Shown: positions 1 to 8,278, numbered from the stretch's first letter. The stretch is 29,688 nucleotides of DNA from an uncultured Bacteroidales bacterium (GCA_937907165.1 CALCUH010000089.1:1-29688), one strand, 5' to 3'. The notes: a model not told the origin generated them from the letters alone. Made by a program: numbers and translations.

Positions 1-38
1 TGATCTTCTACAAAGATAGTAATCATAAGGCTTCGCAG

Positions 39-93
39 ACTTTTTATCCTAAAAATTGTCCTTTAGGCCGAAATGTTTAACCCCATAAAAAGT
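39..93. other. Nested inverted repeat at the left edge
   Basis: A perfect 9-bp inverted repeat (ACTTTTTAT at 39-47, ATAAAAAGT at 85-93) encloses a second perfect 6-bp hairpin (CCTAAA at 48-53, TTTAGG at 62-67). It lies beyond the terminator of the tra operon. It may be a terminator for a gene ending to the left, or part of an element boundary. No coding region of its own is visible in bases 1-110. Confidence 0.4.
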
Positions 94-110
94 TTAGCGG
101 ACAGTAATAT

Positions 111-144
111 AAAAAAATCCGCAACGTCTAAGACATTGCGGATT
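111..144 (-). terminator. Intrinsic terminator of the tra operon
   Basis: A perfect 9-bp stem (AATCCGCAA at 116-124 with TTGCGGATT at 136-144) has an 11-nt loop. On the minus strand it is followed by a run of seven T (111-117). It begins 17 nt after the traM stop codon, so it most likely ends the tra transcript. Confidence 0.85.
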
Positions 145-161
145 CTTTGATAAGCGCAGAC

Positions 162-1289
162 TCATTTCAGTTTAATATATACTTTGCTATTCGCCGGCAA
201 ATCCACTTTGTCTTTCCGCTGCCATTTCTCCACAACTTTCTTGCCGTCATCTAAAATATCACGTCCGATTCCAATAACACTATTAGAAGAAGTAACTTTA
301 TATCGGGATTCGGAAACTGCCGTTTCACCCGACTTTCTTGCCACATCACTCACCAGATTCTCACCCGTATACATACCCTTTTCCCCATCGGTCCCATAAA
401 TGGTTCCATGGAAAGGAAGGAGATCTCCATTATAATTGATGCTCTCCGTTGTGATATCCACTCGTGTATCCCCGAACGAAACGGTACCGATGACACATGT
501 GTTCTTAGGGATTTTCACACCGTCAATCACCACATCCTCCAAAAGCCTCAACTTCACTTGACTGGAAGAACGGACACCCTTCTGCTCGCCATGGATGACT
601 GCCGAGATGGTGTTTTTTTCTCGGCTTTTCTGTTGCGAACCAATGCCAATAAAACCACTCTGACTATTGTTTGCCACTATTCGATCCTCCACATTCTCTT
701 TCTCCTCTTTCTTCTTCAATCCTAACAACAAGGAATCTTTTTTAGTGCCCAATCCATTTCTCACCCGGCGCATCGCATCTTCCCTTCTTGTGCGACGTAT
801 CTCCATATCCAACGAATCGACGGAACTACGGTGCTTCCCCGCCCTTGCGGAGGTGGCAGGAACACGCTGGGACTGAGAAGGCTTTTCCTCCTCTACCCGC
901 TCTTCCGCTTCTTGCACAGGTTCGTCATCCTCTATCTTAGATAATAAGGCGTCCACGTCTATCTTCTCTGCGGTGTCCTTCACAGGTGCGCTCAACGAAT
1001 TGAGCATGTCGAACGATGAACTCTGAGCCAATTGACGGCTCCGTTCACGGTTAACGCGCGATTGCTCCCGATGCACCGCATCCAACTTACCCGTCGACGC
1101 ATACTCGTCATCAGGATCTGGAATCTCCATGTTTAATCCGCTAGACTGCTCTTCGGCATCCGCCACGTTGGTTTCATTCACTGAGCCACCGAGGATAAAA
1201 TAGATAGCCACAACCGTTAGGAACACGAAGATACCGCCCACTTGTAGCATGCCCTTCTGCTTATCTCTACTACTTTTTTGTTCTTTCAT
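162..1289 (-). CDS. traM: Conjugative transposon protein TraM (VirB10-like)
   Basis: TraM is the inner-membrane-anchored, periplasm-spanning scaffold subunit of Bacteroides conjugation machines, comparable to VirB10. The product has 375 residues. It has one membrane segment near residues 14-33, then a long charged, low-complexity stretch (about 40-215) rich in E, K, R and S. A conserved C-terminal domain follows (about 225-375), with the TraM-type pattern TISAVIHGEQ, VKLRLLEDV and IPKNTCVIG, and a second glycine-rich block near LPFHGTIYGTDGEKGMY. I chose the ATG at 1289 rather than an in-frame TTG at 1298, because it sits 10 nt after the upstream stop. The protein is somewhat shorter than the roughly 400-450 residues common for CTnDOT-type TraM. 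It is the last gene of the operon, directly before the terminator. Confidence 0.9.
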   Translation of the reverse strand: MKEQKSSRDKQKGMLQVGGIFVFLTVVAIYFILGGSVNETNVADAEEQSSGLNMEIPDPDDEYASTGKLDAVHREQSRVNRERSRQLAQSSSFDMLNSLSAPVKDTAEKIDVDALLSKIEDDEPVQEAEERVEEEKPSQSQRVPATSARAGKHRSSVDSLDMEIRRTRREDAMRRVRNGLGTKKDSLLLGLKKKEEKENVEDRIVANNSQSGFIGIGSQQKSREKNTISAVIHGEQKGVRSSSQVKLRLLEDVVIDGVKIPKNTCVIGTVSFGDTRVDITTESINYNGDLLPFHGTIYGTDGEKGMYTGENLVSDVARKSGETAVSESRYKVTSSNSVIGIGRDILDDGKKVVEKWQRKDKVDLPANSKVYIKLK

Positions 1290-1299
1290 CGTCCACAAA

Positions 1300-1722
1300 T
1301 CATTTAAAATACAATTCTTTGTCCTCTTCCGCAGACCCTTTTACGGAATCTTTCATTGCTTTAGTGGAATCCAAATCGATAACCGACAAATCCTTTTCGT
1401 CCACTTGACTCCAGTTGAATACAGAATCCATCACGATATCCTTCGCTGTCGGCGCATCATCAGGACGTAAAACGAATGACCGGAAGAAATTGAACAACAA
1501 GACAAACAACAGCAGACCGAAAACGATGAAGAACCAGAGTTTCCGTTTTCCCACCTCCATAGCGTTCAGTTTCTTCTCCGCACTATCACCCAACACGTGA
1601 GCTTTCGTTTTGAAATACTCATTGAGGGCCTCTCGACCGTTCTTCTCTTTCTCCGAGGAATTAACGTTTTCAGGCATCTCCTCCCCGCTCTTTTTCAAAT
1701 CCTCATCCATACACTTATTCAT
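1300..1722 (-). CDS. traL: TraL-like small membrane protein
   Basis: This is a 140-residue protein with a hydrophilic N-terminal part (about 1-58) and one strong membrane segment (about 62-84, WFFIVFGLLLFVLLFNFF). A short acidic periplasmic or cytoplasmic tail follows. TraL proteins (DUF3989-like) in Bacteroides elements are about 100 residues, with a short basic lead, one transmembrane helix, and a place between traK and traM, which is the place here. The ATG at 1722 overlaps the preceding traK-like stop by 8 nt; a second ATG at 1710 is possible. The N-terminal extension is longer than I would expect. The call rests mainly on position plus topology, because the sequence itself is weakly conserved. 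Confidence 0.6.
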   Translation of the reverse strand: MNKCMDEDLKKSGEEMPENVNSSEKEKNGREALNEYFKTKAHVLGDSAEKKLNAMEVGKRKLWFFIVFGLLLFVLLFNFFRSFVLRPDDAPTAKDIVMDSVFNWSQVDEKDLSVIDLDSTKAMKDSVKGSAEEDKELYFK

Positions 1723-2389
1723 TAATCGACACAGAATCAGTCTCCTCCGATTTCAGTTCGGGAGTGAAAGGGTTCCTCTCCGCCACACCGATTTCATCAT
1801 GACTTACGACCTTCCAGTCCACCACATAGAAACCCTGCGGATCCATCTCGTTTCTTTCACAGGATTGCAGGAAACACTCCGTGACTAAGTTTTTAAAAAT
1901 AATCTTATCGCTAAAAACTTGGGACGTCTTGCCGAAAAGACGAGCCCTATACTCATACGAAGAGTCAACGTCAATCAAGACGCTGTCGCAAATGAACTCA
2001 GTGGAGACACCGTTCGCCACCAATGAGTTGTAGAAACCGCTCTCTTTCTGGGAGTTGCAGTAACTTTTCACACTATTATCCGCAAAATACTCAGCCGACT
2101 CCACGCTCTCCCTAATATAATCCGCATCAAGAGAAAGAATAAACAGCAGTTCATGCAGACGTTTCACGCTCGCCTCCGCCTCCGCGACGCGATTGACCGA
2201 CACATTTTCGGCAAGGGCAAGTTTCAATGTATTGCGACTATCGACCACATAGACCGTATTCCTACCTTCATCAGCCGAAGAGAATACGGTTTTAAGGACA
2301 AATATGGTCACGCCCGTTATGACGACGGTGAGCACCACCATCAAAAATTTCACCAGACGGAAGATTCCCGGGATATCATTTCTCTCCAT
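1715..2389 (-). CDS. Second TraK-like protein (VirB8-like), tandem paralog
   Basis: This 224-residue protein has one N-terminal membrane helix (about 12-33) and a periplasmic domain. It shares the TraK layout with the gene just upstream: a V-E-A-x-A-S-V-x-R-x-H-x-L-F block, an AxxFADNSV block (ADNSA in the partner), a GFY block, C-D-S-V, FGKTS (YGKTS in the partner), a cysteine-bearing E-C-x-L-x-S-C-x-R segment, and P-x-G-F near the end. TraK proteins of Bacteroides elements are about 207 residues; this one carries an extra charged C-terminal tail. Its start ATG shares one base with the stop of the upstream traK (TGATG), so the two are translationally coupled. VirB8-like proteins bridge the membrane ATPase complex and the core. 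Two neighbouring copies could form a hetero-oligomer, which is inference. Confidence 0.75.
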   Translation of the reverse strand: MERNDIPGIFRLVKFLMVVLTVVITGVTIFVLKTVFSSADEGRNTVYVVDSRNTLKLALAENVSVNRVAEAEASVKRLHELLFILSLDADYIRESVESAEYFADNSVKSYCNSQKESGFYNSLVANGVSTEFICDSVLIDVDSSYEYRARLFGKTSQVFSDKIIFKNLVTECFLQSCERNEMDPQGFYVVDWKVVSHDEIGVAERNPFTPELKSEETDSVSINE

Positions 2390-3012
2390 CAGTATAAAGA
2401 TTTAAGTTCAGTATCCTTGTTGCTAATCACGTTCACATTCTCTATCAAGAAACCGTTGGGCGTCGCCTCCGATCGCGGACAATTCCTTAACTCACAGGAG
2501 GTGATGAGTTCGCGAACAGTAGTGGATGAATGACGCACGATGGAAGTCTTCCCATACATCACCGCCCCATAAGGATAACGCGAAAAATCAGTCACAATGC
2601 TATCACACTTATATTGGCAAATTATCTCAGCCTCAACGATTTGGCGGTAAAAACCATTCGCAGTCATATTCTCATACATCTGATAGGCGGAATTGTCAGC
2701 CATAGCCAACGCCCTTTCCACGTTATATCGTATAGACGCATTATCAGGATATAAGCAAAAAAACAACTGATGGAAACGCTCAACAGAAGCTTTCGCCTCC
2801 ACCAACCTATTGTCCGTCGTATTTTGGTTCAAAGCACACATGACAGACTCCTCTCCCTGAAGCGCATAAACCTTTTCCTCCTGCTTGCTTTTGAACTGAT
2901 AGGAAAAAACAAACGCACACGACACAACCGTCAAATTGGAAAGCACCAATAAGATGATGAATAAACGCACATGAGAGAAAGCGCTCTCTATATTAGTCAA
3001 AGACTTCAGCAT
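2389..3012 (-). CDS. traK: Conjugative transposon protein TraK (VirB8-like)
   Basis: The product has 207 residues, the usual TraK length. One membrane helix (about 15-38) is followed by a periplasmic domain. Recognisable TraK landmarks are the V-E-A-K-A-S-V-E-R-F-H-x-L-F-F block near residue 75, MADNSAYQMYENMTANGFYRQ near the middle, YGKTSIVRH, and an E-L-I-T-S-C-E-L-R-N-C-x-R segment before P-N-G-F-L-I. It starts 13 nt after the traJ stop and overlaps the next gene by one base. In Bacteroides elements TraK acts with TraJ, TraL and TraM in the inner-membrane part of the mating channel. The unusual point is that a second, quite divergent TraK-like gene follows directly. Confidence 0.85.
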   Translation of the reverse strand: MLKSLTNIESAFSHVRLFIILLVLSNLTVVSCAFVFSYQFKSKQEEKVYALQGEESVMCALNQNTTDNRLVEAKASVERFHQLFFCLYPDNASIRYNVERALAMADNSAYQMYENMTANGFYRQIVEAEIICQYKCDSIVTDFSRYPYGAVMYGKTSIVRHSSTTVRELITSCELRNCPRSEATPNGFLIENVNVISNKDTELKSLY

Positions 3013-3025
3013 TGTTCAAATTTAT

Positions 3026-4042
3026 TTAAAAAATTTTCTTAACCTGTTTCCAAGCAAATTTCATACCCTGTTTGGTCGGTTCCCGACCCCAACTCAGCGC
3101 TGCCATAGCCTTGCCTCTTACCTCGCCCGTCATACCACCAGACCCCGCACTTTCCACCACATAATTCGCAATGGAAGGAATCGCCAAAAACGCAAGAGCG
3201 GATGCGACAGAGACAAGCAAGAAATAACCGAATCCGAGTTCCGCATCCGTACCCAAACTCGCCGAGACAGAACGATAGATGCAGAGAATGGCGAAACAAA
3301 CGATATTGATACAAGGCGCATAAAGGCTCACCACAATGTACCTTCCCATCCAATTGGAGATAGCCCCCGAAAAATAGGGAATCAAAGAAAGCGCAAGCGC
3401 AAAAGGACCAAGATATATCAATATCAGTTTAGTCACAAAAGCGACCATTAAAATACCTATTCCAGCAATAAGAGCTATTACGGAAAGTATACTAGTTATT
3501 GAATGCATCACCGCCTCCTCTATTTTCTCCGTTATTCCCCATGATGACTTACTTTCTTTGTCATTCTCGTTCAACAAAGAGTCATTTCCCTTATTACTTT
3601 CCACATTGGTGGCCACACTCCCCTTATTCTCTTCATTCTTTTCATTCTCTTTTATCTGTCGGAAAAGTTTGTTCAAATTATTGGCGACCTCCCCTTCATT
3701 ATTTTGTGCATACTTACTGACCAACGCTCTAGTCGGGATGTCAATCCAACCACACACAACATCCAACGCACCCACAAAAGTGGTAAAATTAACAATCAGC
3801 AATCCGATTGCAAAAGGACGGAACAAAGCATAGATATTAAGCGATTCGCCCTTACACCAACTCTGCCAAACAATATTTCCGATATAAAACAGAGAAAAAA
3901 GTCCACAAAGTAAAATTGCGACACTGGAAACATCCCCAACCTCAGAAATACAAACCTTCATCAAAGAATTCAATCTATCTGAAAATGCCGGGATGGATTC
4001 GAAACACATCAAACTAACATCCTGATTCAATAAATACCCCAT
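3026..4042 (-). CDS. traJ: Conjugative transposon protein TraJ (VirB6-like)
   Basis: TraJ is the polytopic inner-membrane channel component, comparable to VirB6. The 338-residue product has about six to seven hydrophobic segments: two between residues 40 and 95 and the rest between about 185 and 300. A very hydrophilic stretch rich in N, E and K lies around residues 110-170. The C-terminal part has the TraJ-type features: a G-P-F-A-L-A-L-S-x-I-P-x-F segment followed by W-M-G-R-Y-I, then IPSIANYVVESAG-S-G-G and a short basic tail. The ATG at 4042 is 13 nt after the traI stop, and the next gene begins 13 nt after its own stop, so it is well inside the operon. Confidence 0.9.
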   Translation of the reverse strand: MGYLLNQDVSLMCFESIPAFSDRLNSLMKVCISEVGDVSSVAILLCGLFSLFYIGNIVWQSWCKGESLNIYALFRPFAIGLLIVNFTTFVGALDVVCGWIDIPTRALVSKYAQNNEGEVANNLNKLFRQIKENEKNEENKGSVATNVESNKGNDSLLNENDKESKSSWGITEKIEEAVMHSITSILSVIALIAGIGILMVAFVTKLILIYLGPFALALSLIPYFSGAISNWMGRYIVVSLYAPCINIVCFAILCIYRSVSASLGTDAELGFGYFLLVSVASALAFLAIPSIANYVVESAGSGGMTGEVRGKAMAALSWGREPTKQGMKFAWKQVKKIF

Positions 4043-4055
4043 AATTCTCCTTCGA

Positions 4056-4724
4056 TTATTTATCCTTTTTCTCCGTTATACGACATTCCGAGGGGCAATA
4101 TTGATTATACAAACAAAGCATACCATCAATCACCCGCTTACGCTCCTTCACCTTCTGATTCGCATGATATTTCAGCAATTCCAGTTTCTCGTCCAAAGCA
4201 TCAATCTTAACTCCGATGTTTTCTATCAACTGAATACGTTCGAATGAACTCAGACCAGCATCTCCCTCGCTAGTGAACTCACCAATGATTGTCTTCGCCT
4301 CCTCATAGACCTCCGAAGACTCTTTAACAATCAGATTGGCATTATAAGCAATATTATTCCTTTCCGAAGCACTCATATAATCGCAATCCCTCAGCTGCCT
4401 ATAAAACAACACATAACTATCTTTCAGATGATTCACCTTGTCAATCAACGACACAACCGAGCGCGCGTTTTTCACCCATTTCATACACTTTTTGTATTTC
4501 TCCGCACCCTCTTTCATCATCTTGGATTGTTCCAACATCTCCTTCATCTGCTCCATCAACGTGATTTTTTGGTCAGAAGCGGAAGCCATCTCCTCGCAGA
4601 AATTGGAAGCGGTCTGAGCAATCGCCACAGGATCTTCCACAATCATCGCCCCCTGCGCCATAGACTTTTCCAACGGGAAGCATAGCAGACAGAAAGTAAT
4701 GAAAATAAAACATTTACTATTCAT
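4056..4724 (-). CDS. traI: TraI-like secreted conjugation protein (VirB5-like)
   Basis: This is a 222-residue protein with a cleavable signal peptide (CFIFITFCLLCFPLEKSMAQ, cut after the A of MAQ). A helical, charged domain follows, with DPVAIAQTASNF, a Q-M-K-E-M-L-E-Q repeat-like coiled-coil stretch and a cysteine-containing C-terminus. This matches the DUF4141/TraI family found between traG and traJ in Bacteroides elements, thought to be a periplasmic VirB5-type component. I chose the ATG at 4724 because it makes the signal peptide complete and lies one base beyond the traG stop. An in-frame start 90 nt further upstream would lie inside traG and add a non-signal leader. It should not be confused with the relaxase called TraI in enterobacterial plasmids. 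Confidence 0.8.
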   Translation of the reverse strand: MNSKCFIFITFCLLCFPLEKSMAQGAMIVEDPVAIAQTASNFCEEMASASDQKITLMEQMKEMLEQSKMMKEGAEKYKKCMKWVKNARSVVSLIDKVNHLKDSYVLFYRQLRDCDYMSASERNNIAYNANLIVKESSEVYEEAKTIIGEFTSEGDAGLSSFERIQLIENIGVKIDALDEKLELLKYHANQKVKERKRVIDGMLCLYNQYCPSECRITEKKDK

Positions 4725-4725
4725 C

Positions 4726-7239
4726 TCAATTGTTTTTACTATGAACACGAATATATTTCTCAATTCCCCTACGCATCGATCCGCCCTCCTCTTCCATATA
4801 ACGGAGGACCTCACCTTTCTCTTCCTTCGTAGTGGAAAACGTCAGATACTCCTCCGGAGAGACCTCCACCCCATAAACAGCGGAAAAGGCAGAGTTAAAG
4901 GAGATGAACACCTCCTTGTATTTGGAGCGGTAATCACTTTTCTGCACATCCTTATTAATGGATAAGACCAAAGCCTTCTCCTTTTCCGAAAGTGCCAAAG
5001 TAGACTGAATCTCCTCAAAACGATTCAAAAATTTGCTTTGATCCAGCAATATCTTCTCATCAGCATTATTGATGATGGCATCCTTGATGATTTCATTGCC
5101 TATAATATCACCCACCTCCTGGGTCACCACAATCACCTCACCATTGTGCTTACGCACCGTCTTATACAAATATTTGATGAACTCCGCCGTTCCGCTTTTA
5201 GAAATTGCCTTCCACGCCTCCTCGATAAGAATCACTTTCCTCTCATTCGGCTGCAGCCGACGCATCTTAGCGATATAAGTATCCATCAAGACAATCGTCA
5301 CGACAGGGAACAAAACCTTATGATCCTTGATATTATCCAACTCGAAAACGACAAAGCGATTATGGAGCAAATCTAAGTTTTCCTCGGAATTCAACAAATA
5401 TTCATACTTTCCTCCTTTTGCGTAAGGAGCCAGCACTTGAATCAAATTGTCGATATCGAAATTTTCAATCCTGACAGCTTTTTTCTGAATGATTTCCTTG
5501 AACTGTTTAGACAGAAAAGCGTAAAAAGAATTGAAGCAAGGGAAAATCTCCCTATGCGCCTTAATAATCTCAACATAGAGATTCAAAGCGGTTTCAATAT
5601 GCGTCTCCTCCGCCTTAGAAATCTCTTCATGCTCATTTTTCCATAAGACACATATCAACGAAAGAAGCTGAACCATTTTCTCCTCGGTATAGAGATAATC
5701 CTCCACATAGAAAGGATTGAATGAGATAGGCTTGTCTTCTTTAAAAGTGAAATAAGCTCCATCCCTATTACAAGTCCGTTCTTGTATCAATTTGCATAAT
5801 CCGAGATAAGAATCACCCACATCCACAATCACCACATGTTCCCCCTGCTCATACTTCTGAGCCATCATCACATTCGTGAAAAAGGATTTACCCGAGCCAG
5901 AAGGCCCCAAAATGAACTTATTCTTTGCGCTCGCCCATCCTCGACGCACAGGCTCGTCGCTGACATCAATCCGCACAGGCATTCCGCTGATACGGTCAGT
6001 CAGTTTCAAACCATGGCCGTCCGCTCCGGTCACATCCCTATAATTGCTTTCCAAATTGAAGAAACAAATACTTGGAGCGATGAAGGTCAAGAACTTCATC
6101 TCTGAAGGATAGTCAGATGCGGCGCCTGGAATGCCAGCCCAAAATATATGAGGAACAATAACCTCCGTCTTAGCGACCTGACAATCTAGATTGGAGAGCA
6201 CGCCACCGACCTGAGAATTCTTATCCAATAATTTCGTATAGGAAGAATCCCAGACCAAAATATTAAACGCAGCATGGACACTATGCTCTTTCAATACTTG
6301 CGCCTCATTCAGATATTCATCGTTGAACTCCTTATTGACAGCATTCTCACGAGAAATAGCGGATAGGGACTCCATCTTCCTACCCTGTTTTTCCAATTCA
6401 CGCAAATTGTCATTAGAGTCATCGATGAAGATATATTGGTTGTAAATATGATCATACGGCAACTTCAAGCACAACTCGTAAGAGAAACAGTCCGCCAAAG
6501 TAGACACATCAGTAGAAAGTTTCTCATTCCGTTTACTCGTGGAGACCACATTCGGCAAATCCGTAAGTTCACCTAAGGAGAAACACGAAACGTATTTGTC
6601 CCCCACCATCAGATCGTCCTCATTGACATGCAAATCATACAAGATTTCACCCTCACCCGTGTAGTTAAGCGTAAGGTATTGCTCAATGATTCCAAAACGC
6701 TTCTCTGTACCAATCACCTCGTCCTCCGACAATTCACGGCAAGAGAAACCACCAGACTCCAAAATCTTCACCATCTGCCCGACACTATCGTTAAACGAAT
6801 CGATACGCGCAGGATCAATGGACTCCTGCGGAACGACACGATTCCGCAGAATCGAATTTCCAGCAGACGTAGTCTTTAGACCATTTTTAGTGGATAGAGT
6901 AACAAATAAGAAACATCTATGAGCCAAGACAGGACGGCCAGAGAAGTGACGGGAAGAAGCCTGTTGTAAAAAGCTATCCGAAAAAGGTACATCCTCAAAA
7001 ACCGACTCTGTGAAAACATCCTGTTTATGCACGATGGAATAATTGGGGAGCGAACGCACCGCACGGCACCAGCACTCGTTCATCGCATCGATTTCAACAT
7101 CCGATGACGTGTAGACCTGAGGCAACGTCAACTCAAAAAGACGGGTAATATCACCCGTCTTGGAAACTAACAAACCATCCTCATATGACAATAAAGGGAA
7201 ACACTTCTCGATTTGGTTCGACTTCACATTGAAATTCAT
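4726..7239 (-). CDS. traG: Conjugation system ATPase TraG (VirB4-like)
   Basis: TraG is the motor ATPase that powers assembly of and transport through the type IV channel, working at the inner membrane. The 837-residue product has the usual family length. The N-terminal half (about 1-400) is the VirB4-type domain beginning with the typical P-L-L-S-Y-E-D-G-L-L-V-S-K-T-G-D-I-T pattern. The P-loop domain has Walker A GPSGSGKSFF at 445-454 and Walker B VILIEEAW at 669-676, followed by a K-H-N-G-E-V-I-V-V-T-Q-E-V-G-D segment that fits the sensor region. It overlaps the end of traF by 4 nt and runs one base into the traI start context. In Bacteroides nomenclature TraG is VirB4-like, not the VirD4 coupling protein. 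Confidence 0.97.
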   Translation of the reverse strand: MNFNVKSNQIEKCFPLLSYEDGLLVSKTGDITRLFELTLPQVYTSSDVEIDAMNECWCRAVRSLPNYSIVHKQDVFTESVFEDVPFSDSFLQQASSRHFSGRPVLAHRCFLFVTLSTKNGLKTTSAGNSILRNRVVPQESIDPARIDSFNDSVGQMVKILESGGFSCRELSEDEVIGTEKRFGIIEQYLTLNYTGEGEILYDLHVNEDDLMVGDKYVSCFSLGELTDLPNVVSTSKRNEKLSTDVSTLADCFSYELCLKLPYDHIYNQYIFIDDSNDNLRELEKQGRKMESLSAISRENAVNKEFNDEYLNEAQVLKEHSVHAAFNILVWDSSYTKLLDKNSQVGGVLSNLDCQVAKTEVIVPHIFWAGIPGAASDYPSEMKFLTFIAPSICFFNLESNYRDVTGADGHGLKLTDRISGMPVRIDVSDEPVRRGWASAKNKFILGPSGSGKSFFTNVMMAQKYEQGEHVVIVDVGDSYLGLCKLIQERTCNRDGAYFTFKEDKPISFNPFYVEDYLYTEEKMVQLLSLICVLWKNEHEEISKAEETHIETALNLYVEIIKAHREIFPCFNSFYAFLSKQFKEIIQKKAVRIENFDIDNLIQVLAPYAKGGKYEYLLNSEENLDLLHNRFVVFELDNIKDHKVLFPVVTIVLMDTYIAKMRRLQPNERKVILIEEAWKAISKSGTAEFIKYLYKTVRKHNGEVIVVTQEVGDIIGNEIIKDAIINNADEKILLDQSKFLNRFEEIQSTLALSEKEKALVLSINKDVQKSDYRSKYKEVFISFNSAFSAVYGVEVSPEEYLTFSTTKEEKGEVLRYMEEEGGSMRRGIEKYIRVHSKNN

Positions 7240-7550
7240 TTTGCGACCTTTCCTTTTCGAATTAGTTTACCGACACGTTTCATTTGAATTCTTTTCGGAC
7301 ACGCATTTTGCGCCATCCTTTTAGAAAAACCATTCGCCCCGAACTTATTATTCAGATAATACGTAATGAAATAGGAGAGTCCAGCAATCAGCAAAGCGAC
7401 TGGTATCGCAATCCAATTACTAAGAAAATGGAGAGAGAAATAGGCAACAATCGCAAGGAGCAGGCCTCCCACAAAATAAAAAATGTAGGACTCCTTCAAT
7501 CCGTAAAAATCCAAAGGACGATTGACTCCCTTATTGATTTTATATTCCAT
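7236..7550 (-). CDS. traF: Conjugative transposon protein TraF (DUF4133, VirB3-like)
   Basis: This is a 104-residue inner-membrane protein with the typical start M-E-Y-K-I-N-K-G-V-N-R-P-L-D-F-Y-G-L-K. Two adjacent membrane helices follow (about 22-42 and 46-66) and then a basic C-terminal tail. The length and the opening G-x-x-R-P-x-x-F-x-G-L-K pattern are characteristic of the DUF4133/TraF family, which sits beside the TraG ATPase in all Bacteroides conjugation operons and resembles VirB3. It ends with a 4-nt overlap into traG, so the two are almost certainly coupled in translation. Confidence 0.93.
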   Translation of the reverse strand: MEYKINKGVNRPLDFYGLKESYIFYFVGGLLLAIVAYFSLHFLSNWIAIPVALLIAGLSYFITYYLNNKFGANGFSKRMAQNACPKRIQMKRVGKLIRKGKVAK

Positions 7551-7597
7551 AATTATCTACTTTTCCAATATGGGTCTTCCTATTTAATTACATTAAC

Positions 7598-7897
7598 TTA
7601 TCCGACAAAAACCGATTTTATGAGGGTGACTACCACAGCCACAAAAATCAAAGAACCGAACCACCCCACAGCAACCTTTGTCGTATCAGGGTCTCCACTA
7701 CTCCACTTAGAATAGACTTTAAACGCACCGACCAACGCCATGATGGCACAAATAGCATAGAAAATACCACAAGCGACATCGAAATAACTTTTTACGTCAG
7801 TCTCTACTTGTTCAAGAGCCTTTTTACAATCATTTGCGGCAAAAGCCATCGCAATATTTCCTAAGAATAATGCTGTTGTTAAAATTTTACGTTTCAT
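7598..7897 (-). CDS. traE: Conjugative transposon protein TraE (DUF4134, pilin-like)
   Basis: This 99-residue protein has a signal peptide (MKRKILTTALFLGNIAMAFA) and two membrane helices around 40-58 and 75-95. The middle motif G-A-F-K-V-Y-S-K-W-S-S-G-D-P-D is diagnostic for DUF4134/TraE, the VirB2-like pilin candidate of Bacteroides elements. I chose the ATG at 7897 because it gives a clean signal peptide; an upstream in-frame extension of 29 codons is AT-rich promoter DNA. It is the first gene of the operon, 47 nt ahead of traF and about 28 nt downstream of the predicted transcription start. Confidence 0.93.
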   Translation of the reverse strand: MKRKILTTALFLGNIAMAFAANDCKKALEQVETDVKSYFDVACGIFYAICAIMALVGAFKVYSKWSSGDPDTTKVAVGWFGSLIFVAVVVTLIKSVFVG

Positions 7898-7913
7898 ATT
7901 ATTAAAGTTTAAT

Positions 7914-8058
7914 TGTGTAATATTTACATGCAAATATATAAATATTTTTCCATCAACAAATATATTTATGTAAAAAAAACACAAATATTTCCAATAAATT
8001 TTCTAAAGCAACATTTCGGTCGCATTCGGAATTGATAGACATATATAAATATTACACA
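7914..8058. repeat. 13-bp perfect inverted repeat around the tra promoter
   Basis: TGTGTAATATTTA at 7914-7926 is exactly reversed and complemented as TAAATATTACACA at 8046-8058. The 119 bp between them contain the predicted tra promoter. A 13-nt direct repeat (ATATATAAATATT at 7934-7946 and 8041-8053) partly overlaps the right arm. Possible roles are operator half-sites or the ends of an invertible segment. The AT-rich composition makes chance more likely than usual. Confidence 0.4.
7931..7959 (-). promoter_or_regulatory. Predicted tra operon promoter
   Basis: On the minus strand a TATATTTG -7 box (7931-7938) is preceded by TTG at 7957-7959 with an 18-bp gap, close to the Bacteroidota vegetative pattern. 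Transcription would start near 7925, about 28 nt before traE. A second, overlapping -7-like box lies at 7957-7964. The rest of the 426-bp traE-to-8324 gap is strongly AT-rich and has no gene I can support. Confidence 0.55.
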
Positions 8059-8278
8059 TTTCTTCTAAACCATTGTTATCATTAATAAAAACCTAATAAT
8101 CATTCCGTACCCACAATAGGCAAGCACATTCAAGTCAATAAATAGGGCAAGTATAAGCACTCGGCAATCCACAACATATCGATTGTCAAAAACGCAGCAA
8201 AATTAGCATAAAAAACCATTTCACACAAAAGGAAATGATATTGTATATTATACGCAACAATTCATAAAGAATTATTTT

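Noticed and set aside
8101..8165. Imperfect repeat of GGCAAG-containing segments in the traE upstream gap
   Set aside because: Two short, imperfect copies only; no regular spacing and no relation to a promoter.
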